A stretch of 64,000 nucleotides of DNA from Gottschalkia acidurici 9a (GTDB lineage: Bacteria > Bacillota > Clostridia > Tissierellales > Gottschalkiaceae), in contig NC_018664.1 of assembly GCF_000299355.1 (NCBI RefSeq), positions 3,023,993 through 3,087,992 of the forward strand, written 5' to 3'. The notes under the pieces are model-generated. The model was not told the origin of the DNA, ran no database searches, and saw nothing but the letters and a program-made list of their open reading frames with translations. Position numbers and translations under genes: made by a program. Positions 1 to 12,774 of the stretch are shown here, piece by piece. Within the stretch, counting starts at the first letter, position 1; each line of letters opens with the position of its first letter.

Positions 1-151
1 AATACTTGCTATCACCTTTATCTACTGCCTCGTACAATTCTGCTAGTAACTTTTCACTATTAAAGTTGGACTTAAATATACTTATAAATATAAATCCTAG
101 AAATAAAACTATTATTAGTCCACCCATAATAATTTGTAGTTTTCTACTCAT
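1..151 (-). CDS. N-terminal part of a membrane-anchored protein (cut by window edge)
   Basis: Only the first 50 codons are present; the gene runs off the left edge. The start is ATG at 151, preceded by a good ribosome binding site (GGAAGGA). The visible part has a basic start (MSRK), then one hydrophobic segment of about 20 residues (roughly 6-27), then a hydrophilic stretch ending around EAVDKGDSKY. This looks like a signal anchor followed by an extracellular domain. It lies 19 bp downstream of the zinc-ribbon membrane protein gene and probably belongs to the same operon. Function is unknown; membrane-anchored proteins of the TcaA/zinc-ribbon type are a possible relative, but too little is present to say. 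Confidence 0.6.
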   Translation of the reverse strand, partial: MSRKLQIIMGGLIIVLFLGFIFISIFKSNFNSEKLLAELYEAVDKGDSKY

Positions 152-170
152 GTGTTCTTCCTTCCATGTT

Positions 171-1598
171 TTATTTTTCTTTACTTAATAGATTCCCAGC
201 TAATACCCCTATAAAAGAAAATATAAAGCTGCCTATAAATACACTAATAATACTAAATCCCATACTAATCATAAATGCATCTGATTCTTCAAATAACATA
301 TTGCCACTTACAGAAGCACTCATCTTTAAATTAATAATATATGCAAAGATTGTTACTAGTAATGAGTAAACCATTGATGTAAAAATGATTCTCTTCATAT
401 CCTGTCCATGCTTTATTTTAGTTTTCCTACCTAATAAAAAGAATACTATAAACGGAATTATTAAAGCTATATACATATATATTGAAAAGTTTCCACTGAT
501 GTCTGTTCCTACTTCATTCAAATTAAATATTGAAGTTTTATCTAAATAGGTTGCTGAATCGTCTTCAAACATTTTGAATGTTCCAAAGTTTAACAATAGA
601 AATACATAGGCACTTGCATGTAGCCTCATTATCATATTTATTCCTTCTCGACTAAGTAGTAACCCTTCTGATTTAGTATTAATAAATAAAATAATAAATA
701 CTAAAATAAATGATATACTTAAAATAACTCCAAAGTTAAAAGTACCATTTAATAAAATCTCATGTTTGAAAAGCGAATATTCTCTCTTCTTAAGCTTTCC
801 ATAAACACTATATCCAAACAGGCTAAATATACTTGATATAATAACTCCATTAAACAAAGCCGATGTAACAGCATATTTCTTAAGTAACTTGGCACTAAAA
901 CCATATTCATTAATTTCTATACTATATCTTGATATTAAAGAAATAATAGCTAGGTACAATCCATAAGCCAAACCGGTTAAAACTATATTACTTATATTTA
1001 TCTTTCTATTTTCAGACATATCCTTTTTGGATATTAGCATTCCTATAATAAAAAATACTGTAGCCGGTATTAGCATAAGTGGAAAATATCCTCCTTTTAA
1101 ACTTATGTTTGAGTCTCCAAGATGATCAATCACTCCATCTAACTTAAGGCTAACAAAATTAGATAGCAGTGTTAGATCCATACCATTTAATATGTTAATA
1201 TCTACGCTAGCAATTCGTATTTCTTCGCTTATAATTTTACTTATAACATCATTCGCCATAGATGCCATTACAAAGTTGGCTATGATCACCGCAAGAAATC
1301 CTCCAAGACTAAATTTCATGATCTTTATAAAGTCTATACTATCCTTGCTAATATTCACTTCGCCTATATTTTTACTTATGTCTATTATATTTTCTTTTTC
1401 GCTTATATCAAATAAACTTGCTCCACACCCATTACAGTATGTACTATGTTCCTCTACTATCTTTCCACATTCACTACAGTACTTTGACTTAGTTTTTTGA
1501 AATTTTGCATCTTTATTATTTTTGCTAAGATTTTGTCCATCTTTTTCACAGTAGTTTGAGTAGTCTTTATTGGACTGCCCACATTTACTACAAAACAT
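171..1598 (-). CDS. Zinc-ribbon multi-spanning membrane protein
   Basis: The protein has 475 residues. Two zinc ribbons lie at the N-terminus: CSKCG at residues 3-7 paired with YCEKDG near 17, and CSECG near 41 paired with CNGCG near 55. A short linker follows, then about eight to nine hydrophobic segments from residue ~90 to the end, typical of an integral membrane protein with cytoplasmic zinc ribbons. It follows another zinc-ribbon gene after 11 bp and precedes a membrane-anchored gene after 19 bp, so the three form an operon. I do not recognise a specific function. Zinc-ribbon membrane proteins of this type are common and mostly uncharacterised in clostridia. Confidence 0.75.
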   Translation of the reverse strand: MFCSKCGQSNKDYSNYCEKDGQNLSKNNKDAKFQKTKSKYCSECGKIVEEHSTYCNGCGASLFDISEKENIIDISKNIGEVNISKDSIDFIKIMKFSLGGFLAVIIANFVMASMANDVISKIISEEIRIASVDINILNGMDLTLLSNFVSLKLDGVIDHLGDSNISLKGGYFPLMLIPATVFFIIGMLISKKDMSENRKINISNIVLTGLAYGLYLAIISLISRYSIEINEYGFSAKLLKKYAVTSALFNGVIISSIFSLFGYSVYGKLKKREYSLFKHEILLNGTFNFGVILSISFILVFIILFINTKSEGLLLSREGINMIMRLHASAYVFLLLNFGTFKMFEDDSATYLDKTSIFNLNEVGTDISGNFSIYMYIALIIPFIVFFLLGRKTKIKHGQDMKRIIFTSMVYSLLVTIFAYIINLKMSASVSGNMLFEESDAFMISMGFSIISVFIGSFIFSFIGVLAGNLLSKEK

Positions 1599-1609
1599 TT
1601 AATCACCTC

Positions 1610-2095
1610 TTATTTTATACTGTATCCACAGCAACTACAGAATTCCGAAGATGCTGGTATAACTTCTTCACATTTGCTACAACTTATATAGTCTATAATA
1701 TCTTCCTCATTTTTGACTTCCACTGATGCTCCACAAGCTCCGCAAAACTTATCTGAATTCATTAACATATTTCCGCATTTGCACGCTGTAGTGTTAGTTT
1801 TATCCCTTATTTTTTCTTCAATAATCTTTAAATTGTTATAGATGTACTTATCTACTTCTTTTATTTCATCTAGTAGTCCGCTGAAGTCTGTACTATCAAT
1901 CTCTCCTTTTCTTATTTTCATATAGGCTATTTCTCCTACTAAAGATACTAGCTTAGCTCTTCTGCTTTCTTTTTCTGATATCTTCATCTTTAGAGAAATA
2001 ATCTCCTGTGAATTTTGAAACTTTTCCTTTCCTTCTTGGAGCCCTTTTTGAACTGATGAAAGTCCTTTCTGAAAAGTCCCTTGCAAATTTTCCAT
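1610..2095 (-). CDS. Zinc-ribbon protein with N-terminal helical region
   Basis: The start is taken at ATG 2095 because AGGAGGAGAG lies just upstream; the frame stays open for 13 more codons but with no better start. The protein is about 161 residues. The first ~100 residues are charged and helical (likely coiled coil, repeated K/E/Q residues), and the C-terminus carries paired CxxC motifs: CKCG with CGACG, and CSKCEE with CSCCG. It is the first gene of the small zinc-ribbon operon. Its biochemical role is unknown. The combination of an amphipathic helix and double zinc ribbons suggests a scaffold or adaptor for the downstream membrane protein; this is inference. Confidence 0.7.
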   Translation of the reverse strand: MENLQGTFQKGLSSVQKGLQEGKEKFQNSQEIISLKMKISEKESRRAKLVSLVGEIAYMKIRKGEIDSTDFSGLLDEIKEVDKYIYNNLKIIEEKIRDKTNTTACKCGNMLMNSDKFCGACGASVEVKNEEDIIDYISCSKCEEVIPASSEFCSCCGYSIK

Positions 2096-2267
2096 ATTGT
2101 CTCTCCTCCTTTTAATATATAGCATAAATGTCATTTTATATGATTAGGCCTCTTTTATAATATACTAATCTTCAGTATTTTTCTATACTATTTTACAAAA
2201 ATCGATTTATACTCGACTTTATAAATTACTTGTAGTATTTCTTAGATACTTTAAACCTTTACATATA

Positions 2268-2318
2268 AAAATCCCATCAGAAGTAATCACTTTAGATTAG
2301 TTCTGATGGGATTTTTTA
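2268..2318 (-). terminator. Rho-independent terminator after icd
   Basis: Arms ATCCCATCAGAA (2271-2282) and TTCTGATGGGAT (2301-2312) form a perfect 12-bp stem. In the minus direction the stem is followed by a U-rich run. It sits directly downstream of the isocitrate dehydrogenase stop codon, and the T run on the other side could make it bidirectional. Confidence 0.9.
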
Positions 2319-2321
2319 TTT

Positions 2322-3536
2322 TTATATTATTGCGTCTAAACGCTCTTTAATTTCTATTAAGAATTCTTCTGTATTTACTACTTTCACATTTGATGTTTCA
2401 GATAGTGATGACAGGTCTTTAGTCATAACCCCTTCTTCTATTGTTCTTATAGATGCTGATTCTAACTTATTTGCAAAATCTATTAGTTCATTTATGTTAT
2501 CTAGTTCTCCTCTTTTTCTTAGTGCACCTGTCCATGCGAATATAGTAGCCATAGCATTAGTAGATGTTTCTTCACCTTTTAAATGTTTATAGTAGTGGCG
2601 TTGAACTGTTCCATGTGCTGCCTCATATTCGTAGTATCCCTCTGGTGAAACTAGTACTGATGTCATCATAGCTAGACTTCCAAATGCAGTTGCTACTAAA
2701 TCTGACATAACATCGCCATCATAATTTTTACAAGCCCATATCATACCACCTTCAGATTTTACTACACGAGCTATAGCATCATCTATAAGTGTATAAAAGT
2801 AAGATATTCCTTCGGCTTCAAATTTCCACTTGTATTCATTATCATATATTTCTTCAAATACATCTTTAAATCTATGATCGTAAGTTTTAGATATAGTATC
2901 CTTAGCTGCAAACCATAAGTCTTCTTTTTGGTCTAGTGCATAGTTAAAGCATGATCTAGCAAAGCTCTCTATAGATTTGTCTATATTATGCATCCCAAGT
3001 ACTACTCCAGGTCCGTTAAATTCATGTATCGTTTGTCTTGATATCTCTTCTCCACTTTCATTTGTAAATACAAGTTCTGCTTTTCCAGCACCTTCTACAC
3101 GATACTCTACATCCTTATATATATCACCATATGCATGTCTAGCAACCGTTATAGGTTTCTCCCATGTCTTCACAAAAGGCTTTATGTTCTCTACTATAAT
3201 AGGTGTACGAAACACTGTTCCATCTAAAATTGCTCTTATAGTTCCATTCGGACTCTTCCACATATTTTTCAAAGTATATTCTTTCATTCTATCAGCATTT
3301 GGAGTAATAGTTGCACACTTTACACCTACTCCATATTTTTTTATTGCATTAGCTGCATCTACAGTGATTTGATCTTCTGTTTCATCTCTTTTCTTAAGTC
3401 CAAGATCATAATATTCTGTTTTTAAATCTATATATGGATTTAAAAGTTTATCTTTTATCATCTCCCATATAATTCTTGTCATTTCATCTCCGTCCATCTC
3501 TACGATAGGAACATTCATTTTAATTTTTTCAGTCAT
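2322..3536 (-). CDS. icd: NADP-dependent isocitrate dehydrogenase
   Basis: This 404-residue cytosolic enzyme oxidatively decarboxylates isocitrate to 2-oxoglutarate with NADP. Length and sequence match the eukaryote-like homodimeric subfamily (about 400-410 residues), not the E. coli type. Visible motifs are DGDEMTR near the N-terminus, the substrate-binding SPNGTIR segment (~94-100), the metal-binding YDGDVMSD region, and [11 protein letters not shown] in the nucleotide site. The gene is monocistronic, with its own terminator downstream and an intergenic gap of about 150 bp upstream. In a purine/amino-acid-fermenting anaerobe its likely job is glutamate precursor synthesis or NADPH supply. 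Family assignment is secure. Confidence 0.95.
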   Translation of the reverse strand: MTEKIKMNVPIVEMDGDEMTRIIWEMIKDKLLNPYIDLKTEYYDLGLKKRDETEDQITVDAANAIKKYGVGVKCATITPNADRMKEYTLKNMWKSPNGTIRAILDGTVFRTPIIVENIKPFVKTWEKPITVARHAYGDIYKDVEYRVEGAGKAELVFTNESGEEISRQTIHEFNGPGVVLGMHNIDKSIESFARSCFNYALDQKEDLWFAAKDTISKTYDHRFKDVFEEIYDNEYKWKFEAEGISYFYTLIDDAIARVVKSEGGMIWACKNYDGDVMSDLVATAFGSLAMMTSVLVSPEGYYEYEAAHGTVQRHYYKHLKGEETSTNAMATIFAWTGALRKRGELDNINELIDFANKLESASIRTIEEGVMTKDLSSLSETSNVKVVNTEEFLIEIKERLDAII

Positions 3537-3691
3537 ATTTGATTTCCTCTCTTGTTTAATAAGTATTTTTTAATATCATGCTCTAACCTTTATTTATCTC
3601 ATTATATTATAATTATCCTTTATAGATAAGACATAGTCAAGAAAAGTTATAATTTATAGCTAGTTTAATCTATACAACTTATCGTTAGATG

Positions 3692-5365
3692 CTATTTTTT
3701 GTTATTATTTAGCAATAAGCTTACTCTTCTTTCTAGTTCAAGCACGGAAAATGGTTTTATAATATATTCGTCAACTCCTATTTGTACACATTCTGTTATT
3801 TCTCGTTTCTGGTTTTTATCTACTATCACTATTATCTTAGTTTTTTTTACATTATCATAATTCCTTATTTTTTTACATATATTTATTGGGTCAATATACT
3901 CCATTGTTAAATCTAGTATAACTAAATTCGGGGTAAATTGCTTTATCAATTCCTCAAGATGATTCTCGTCATAAGTAGAATAAAATTCATAACCTATATA
4001 TTTGAATTTTGTTTTGATAAAATCAGTTATATTACTTTCTTCTTTTAGCATTACTATTTTATTCTTATAGTCTCTATTCGTTTTTATATTATTACAGCAT
4101 ATGGTTCTGTTTTTTCCAAGTTCCTTAGATTTATATAAGCATTTATCCGATCTTTTGAGTATTTTTTCTATGCTATCTCTATTATTTATAGATGTAACCC
4201 CTATGCTAATAGTTATATTTATTTCACAATTTAAATCATCATATATAAATATTCTATCATTTAATTTCTCCCTGAAAACTTCCATACATTCAAATGCATC
4301 TATTTCTTTCTTACCATTAAATAAGACTATAAATTCATCTCCACCAAATCTAAATATAAGATCTTTTTGATCTATATGTTCCTCAAGAAATTCAGCAAAA
4401 TCTCTTAGTATATAATCTCCAACTAAATGACCATATGTGTCATTAATTAATTTAAAATCGTCTATATCTATAAAAGCTACTGAAAGATCCTGTGACAATT
4501 CTGTGCATTTCGTTATTTGTTTTATTTTCTCATTAAAAAAATCCTTAGTATGAACACCAGTAAGCTTATCAATATTTAGTTTTGACTTATATTGGCGTGA
4601 TCTCATTAACGCTCTCTCTACCCTTGCTATAACCTCTTTAATTTCAAATGGCTTTGTTATGTAGTCATCTGCACCTTTGCTTAATGCATCTACCTTATAG
4701 TCTGTTAAAGATTTTCCTGTTAAGAATATTATGGGTATGTCAATTTTATTTTTCTTTAAAATTTCAAATACCTCAAACCCATTAAGTTTGGGCATTATTA
4801 TATCAATAAGAACAATATTTATATGGCTACTTAAAGCTTGTTCTATAGCATCATAAGGATTCGTCGTAGTCTTTACATTATAACCTTCTTCTTTAAAGGC
4901 ATCTTTAAGTATACTTAACGTTAATCTATCATCATCTAATATTAATATATTGCCTTTACTTCGCCGTTTCTTTACACTTGAAATACTACTAATAATATCT
5001 TTATTAGTATTTAATTTTTCATTATTTAAGTTTACTTTTAACATTTCTATCTCTTTTCTTATAATTCCTATCCCATTTAATAGATTAGAGAAAAATTCAT
5101 GAGAATTTACTGTTACTTCATCTACCGAGTCTATGTAGCTTGCATAATATTCACCTGCATTTAATAAATTATTATATCCTAGTATAGAAGACGCCGCACA
5201 TATTGAACTAAAAAACCTCTTTATATCTTCTTTATACTCTGATTTAGGATTCAGTCTAAATTCTATAAGAGTGTTTATAATATTTATAGCTTTTATACCT
5301 TGTTCTCCTAGAAATATCTCTTTACTTTCATATGATAATTTATTAATATCTAAATCTTTATACAT
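3692..5365 (-). CDS. Hpt-REC-GGDEF-REC signalling protein (putative diguanylate cyclase)
   Basis: The 557-residue protein has an N-terminal helical Hpt-like region (~1-115) and a complete receiver domain (~138-255: LDDD, phospho-acceptor in VLIDIIMPK, FLTGKS, TKPF). A GGDEF domain follows (~260-425) with an intact RFGGDEF signature. A second receiver (~435-555) keeps the acceptor Asp (VILDLTM) and Lys (IKPF), but the acidic pair is replaced by KEE and the Thr/Ser position by Asp. The product-inhibition site that normally reads RxxD before GGDEF reads DQKD, so feedback by c-di-GMP is probably lost. The gene stands alone, so its partner kinase cannot be inferred. Domain calls come from motifs; activity is inferred. 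Confidence 0.85.
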   Translation of the reverse strand: MYKDLDINKLSYESKEIFLGEQGIKAINIINTLIEFRLNPKSEYKEDIKRFFSSICAASSILGYNNLLNAGEYYASYIDSVDEVTVNSHEFFSNLLNGIGIIRKEIEMLKVNLNNEKLNTNKDIISSISSVKKRRSKGNILILDDDRLTLSILKDAFKEEGYNVKTTTNPYDAIEQALSSHINIVLIDIIMPKLNGFEVFEILKKNKIDIPIIFLTGKSLTDYKVDALSKGADDYITKPFEIKEVIARVERALMRSRQYKSKLNIDKLTGVHTKDFFNEKIKQITKCTELSQDLSVAFIDIDDFKLINDTYGHLVGDYILRDFAEFLEEHIDQKDLIFRFGGDEFIVLFNGKKEIDAFECMEVFREKLNDRIFIYDDLNCEINITISIGVTSINNRDSIEKILKRSDKCLYKSKELGKNRTICCNNIKTNRDYKNKIVMLKEESNITDFIKTKFKYIGYEFYSTYDENHLEELIKQFTPNLVILDLTMEYIDPINICKKIRNYDNVKKTKIIVIVDKNQKREITECVQIGVDEYIIKPFSVLELERRVSLLLNNNKK

Positions 5366-5649
5366 GACAAATCCCCCAAGTAAACTTCAAATATATTTTA
5401 AATATTAGAGTATTTAATCTTATTATATATATGTATTTCTGTACATCTATTTATATACTATATATCAATAAATATATACAGGTGTTATCTTATGGTGTCA
5501 TCTTTATATCAAGGTATTTTTTAAGCTAGCATAGTTTCCTTCTTTTGTATATATTGTAATGTATAAGATGAATTTTTACAAGTAATAGTGAATTATTAAT
5601 TATATAAACATATGTCTCGAGTATTTTCAAATTAAATATAAATAAGAAA

Positions 5650-5702
5650 TAAAAAAGACCTAGGTATTCCTACATTTTTATAGGAAAACTTAGGTCTTTT
5701 CA
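5650..5702 (-). terminator. Terminator of the rRNA operon
   Basis: An imperfect long hairpin (AAAAGACCTAAG ... CTAGGTCTTTT read on the minus strand) is followed by a T run, just beyond the 3' end of the 5S gene. Confidence 0.85.
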
Positions 5703-5714
5703 AAAAATAAAAAA

Positions 5715-5830
5715 ACCAGCAACGTCTTACTCTCCCAGGCAGTCTCCCGCCAAGTACCATCAGCGCTGAAGGGCTTAACTTCTGTGTTCGGTATGGGAAC
5801 AGGTGTGACCCCTTCGCTATCGTCACTGGA
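5715..5830 (-). rRNA. rrf: 5S ribosomal RNA
   Basis: Read on the minus strand, the sequence contains the conserved 5S block CCCATACCGAACACAGAAG and the closing GGGAGACTGCCTGGGAGAG region. Its ends pair (CCAG...CTGG). The length is about 115 nt. It is the last gene of the operon, separated from 23S by about 70 bp. Confidence 0.95.
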
Positions 5831-5902
5831 TTTCTTTGCTTTTTTAAAGATGTTTTGCACCTTCAAAACTACACAGCGATTAGATTATTCTTTAATATAT
5901 TG

Positions 5903-8836
<2,934 letters not shown>

Positions 8837-9092
8837 GTTAGTAAGTAAATATCAAATAAGTTTGACATTCACTACTCAATTTATTATTGAGATTTAATTT
8901 TCCTTAATATATTAATATATCTCGGTTAATTGTATTTTAATCTATTTCGCTGTGTAGTTTTCAAGGTACAATTTGTTTTAGACGGCATTTTATAAAGCAT
9001 AGGTATCAGATGTTTTATCTGATCTATCTTTATAAGTGTTCTAAAACTTATTTGAGAGTTTTGGTCTCTCAAAATTAAACAGTAAAAAGCGT

Positions 9093-10628
<1,536 letters not shown>

Positions 10629-10706
10629 AAGTTTTCTGTCTCAGCTTCTGCTGACTGCTCTATTTAATGTTGAGCTTCATTTGTTATTAATTCTAGGAAT
10701 TAACTT

Positions 10707-10738
10707 GCTTTTTACTGTTTAATTTTCAAAGACCAAAG
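10707..10738 (-). promoter_or_regulatory. boxA-like antitermination and 16S processing leader element
   Basis: The minus strand reads TGGTCTTTGAAAA followed by the 18-nt segment complementary to the 16S trailer. TCTTTGAAAA next to the processing stalk is the usual Gram-positive rrn leader boxA-like arrangement. The assignment rests on similarity in motif and place. Confidence 0.6.
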
Positions 10739-10749
10739 TCTGTTTCACT

Positions 10750-10778
10750 ATCTTAACATCCTTTTAACATTCTGTCAA
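10750..10778 (-). promoter_or_regulatory. rRNA promoter P3
   Basis: Minus-strand -35 TTGACA (10773-10778), 17-bp spacer, -10 TAAGAT (10750-10755). It is the promoter closest to 16S. Confidence 0.8.
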
Positions 10779-10844
10779 GAAGTTTTTTCGACTTTTTTCT
10801 TACTTCTTGTTTTGCTGTGTCGCTTTCTTGCGGCGACTCTTACT

Positions 10845-10873
10845 ACTTTACCAGGTTTCTTTTTCTTTGTCAA
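10845..10873 (-). promoter_or_regulatory. rRNA promoter P2
   Basis: Minus-strand -35 TTGACA (10868-10873), 17-bp spacer starting AAGAAAAAGAAACCTGG, -10 TAAAGT (10845-10850). The spacer start is nearly identical to that of P1, pointing to duplication of the promoter unit. Confidence 0.85.
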
Positions 10874-10966
10874 CACTTTTTTAAAACTTTTTTTATTTCT
10901 TAATTTTCCAAGAAATTCGAGTGTCTTTATATCTGCGTTTGCCATATCTCTTTTGGCAACTTTATT

Positions 10967-10995
10967 ATCTTACCACCTATCTTTTTCTTTGTCAA
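10967..10995 (-). promoter_or_regulatory. rRNA promoter P1
   Basis: Minus-strand -35 TTGACA (10990-10995), 17-bp spacer AAGAAAAAGATAGGTGG, -10 TAAGAT (10967-10972). It is the farthest upstream of three tandem promoters, about 120 bp from P2. Confidence 0.85.
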
Positions 10996-11101
10996 CACAT
11001 TATTTTTTATTATTTATAATGTTTATAACTTAAACTTTGTGGCTAGACTCCTACTAAATAATTCTAATGTTTAAAATCATAATAGAAAGAGGTTTTTATA
11101 A

Positions 11102-11713
11102 ATGTCTTTACCTTTTCAGAAAGAAAATATATATGTGAACTCTGAGTCTAGATTTGCAAGATTGGAACTTAATAATGCACTACTTCAATTCATAACCAAG
11201 TACTATGATAGTAACTATAGTGATTTAGTTATTATGTGTATAGGTACTGATAGGTCTACAGGTGATTCACTAGGTCCTCTTATTGGACATAAGCTTTTTA
11301 ATAGCTTAAAGTCATATGAGAACATTCATGTCTTTGGAACTCTTAATGAACCTGTTCATGCTAAAAATCTAAACAATAATATTGAACGTATAAAGTCTAG
11401 CTTCAGTAATCCTTTTATTATAGCGATAGATGCCTGCCTTGGTTCTAAGGATAAAATTGGTTTTATTAATATTGTGAATGGCCCTTTGTCACCAGGATCT
11501 GGTGTTAATAAGACACTTCCTGCTGTAGGTGATATTAGTATCTTAGGTATAGTTAATATCTCTGGTTTTATGGAATATATGGTTCTACAAAGTACAAGAT
11601 TAAGTCTTGTTATGAAAATAGCTGATATTATTGCATCTAGTTTTGTAGTCTCACTTTGGAAGTTATCTAAAGATAATTTAGTATTTAAAGTTAAAGATAA
11701 TAAAGTACTTTAA
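11102..11713 (+). CDS. yyaC: YyaC-family putative sporulation protein (DUF1256)
   Basis: The 203-residue protein is close to the length of B. subtilis YyaC. It shows the family signature CIGTDRSTGDSLGPLIG near residues 45-62 and the acidic IAIDACLG block (~108-115), the pattern of the DUF1256/YyaC spore proteins that resemble germination or hydrogenase-maturation type proteases. Its role in clostridia is not established. The start follows an AAAGAGG ribosome binding site, and a strong terminator follows the stop. It is divergent from the rRNA operon. In Bacillus, yyaC sits near the origin in the spo0J region, which fits the parB gene at the other end of this window. Confidence 0.85.
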   Translation: MSLPFQKENIYVNSESRFARLELNNALLQFITKYYDSNYSDLVIMCIGTDRSTGDSLGPLIGHKLFNSLKSYENIHVFGTLNEPVHAKNLNNNIERIKSSFSNPFIIAIDACLGSKDKIGFINIVNGPLSPGSGVNKTLPAVGDISILGIVNISGFMEYMVLQSTRLSLVMKIADIIASSFVVSLWKLSKDNLVFKVKDNKVL

Positions 11714-11715
11714 GA

Positions 11716-11752
11716 CAAAAGAGAGTTCTTAATATTAAGAACTCTCTTTTAT
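11716..11752 (+). terminator. Terminator after yyaC
   Basis: AAAAGAGAGTTCTTAA pairs with TTAAGAACTCTCTTTT, a near-perfect stem with flanking A and T runs that could work in both directions. Confidence 0.9.
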
Positions 11753-11835
11753 AAACTCGACTTTTATCAAATTGCTATTTGCTTTTTAGACGACTATTTT
11801 ATGCCACTATAATTTGCTTTTCATTAGTAAAAATA

Positions 11836-12120
11836 TTATCCTCTCAATCCTAATGGACTATAGACTTTATTATTTATCATATTATCTATATCCTCTATTG
11901 TTTTACCTGTTGCATTAATTAATATTGCACCATTATTATTCAAAATATTTTCCCCGACGTCCATTATTTGATTATGATAATTTACATTAGCCCCATCTGC
12001 CATGTAGACTATTGCATCTATATCTACTCCTGTTTCCATATCAACTACACTATGTCCTAATTCATTTAATCCTTTTTTTATATTTTCTAAGTCACTTTGA
12101 ACTAAAACATTTTTTTTCAT
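11836..12120 (-). CDS. YkuS-like protein (UPF0180)
   Basis: This small protein (about 94 residues) resembles the Bacillus YkuS/UPF0180 family: an N-terminal VLVQSDLENIKKGL stretch, a central DAIVYMADGANV block, and a C-terminal GAILINATGKT block. Function is unknown in the family. Start ATG 12120 is preferred; the GTG three codons upstream overlaps the ribosome binding site AGGGGTG. That binding site lies inside the right arm of the terminator of the gene upstream, so translation from read-through transcripts would be impeded while transcripts starting inside the hairpin would be free. The gene is short and lacks motifs that imply catalysis. Confidence 0.7.
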   Translation of the reverse strand: MKKNVLVQSDLENIKKGLNELGHSVVDMETGVDIDAIVYMADGANVNYHNQIMDVGENILNNNGAILINATGKTIEDIDNMINNKVYSPLGLRG

Positions 12121-12128
12121 AAAAAACA

Positions 12129-12167
12129 CCCCTAACTTTAAGATATGTTTATTATCTTCTTTAGGGG
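12129..12167 (-). terminator. Terminator of the DUF4446 operon overlapping a ribosome binding site
   Basis: CCCCTAA (12129-12135) pairs with TTTAGGGG (12160-12167), with internal AAGATA/TATCTT pairing. On the minus strand a T run follows. The right arm contains the AGGGGTG ribosome binding site of the YkuS-like gene. Confidence 0.75.
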
Positions 12168-12203
12168 CTTATGCTATTCATAATTTATTTTATTATATTA
12201 TTT

Positions 12204-12740
12204 TTATGCTGTTACTTCACCTGGTAGTGACATAGCTCTATCTAAAGCTTGCATTTCTTCTACTGATAATGGATAAGTAGACTTTCCATCTACTATAGGT
12301 TTGGCATATACATTACTCTCATCTTTAGCATATATATTTGTTATTACAAATCCATTTGAATTTTCATCTAGTAAAGCTATAGAAAAACTTAGGTCACTTC
12401 CCATATCATTAAATGCGTTGTATCTAATAAATCCAACTTTCTGTATAGATACCTTTAACTTATCATTCATCTCTCGATATCTAAACTCTAAATTTCTCAC
12501 TCCATCCTTTACAGCTCCTAGTTCTTGAAGATAGGTTATTAGAGTATCTTCCAAAGATTCTGATTTTTCTAACTGAAGAAGCCTACTTAAATCTTTATAT
12601 TTTTTGGCCATAAGTGCTATCTTAGCTCTGTTAATTGCATTAAAAATTAATAAAATAATACTAACTATAACAAGTACAAATACTATTTCAAAACTATAGG
12701 TAGCAAAAATATTTTTTAAATAACCCATATAATAGTTCAT
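12204..12740 (-). CDS. DUF4446 membrane-anchored protein
   Basis: The 178-residue protein has one N-terminal transmembrane helix (~17-37), a coiled-coil-like stretch (~40-100) and a C-terminal globular part containing VGFIRYNAFNDMGSDLSFSI, the hallmark of the DUF4446 family. The family is widespread in clostridia and often lies next to parB/soj in the origin region; its function is unknown. It starts after a strong GGAAAGGAG site, 34 bp downstream of the cysteine desulfurase gene, and ends at a terminator. Confidence 0.85.
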   Translation of the reverse strand: MNYYMGYLKNIFATYSFEIVFVLVIVSIILLIFNAINRAKIALMAKKYKDLSRLLQLEKSESLEDTLITYLQELGAVKDGVRNLEFRYREMNDKLKVSIQKVGFIRYNAFNDMGSDLSFSIALLDENSNGFVITNIYAKDESNVYAKPIVDGKSTYPLSVEEMQALDRAMSLPGEVTA

Positions 12741-12774
12741 ATGTTTCTCCTTTCCCTTGTCTATAAAAAGCCTC

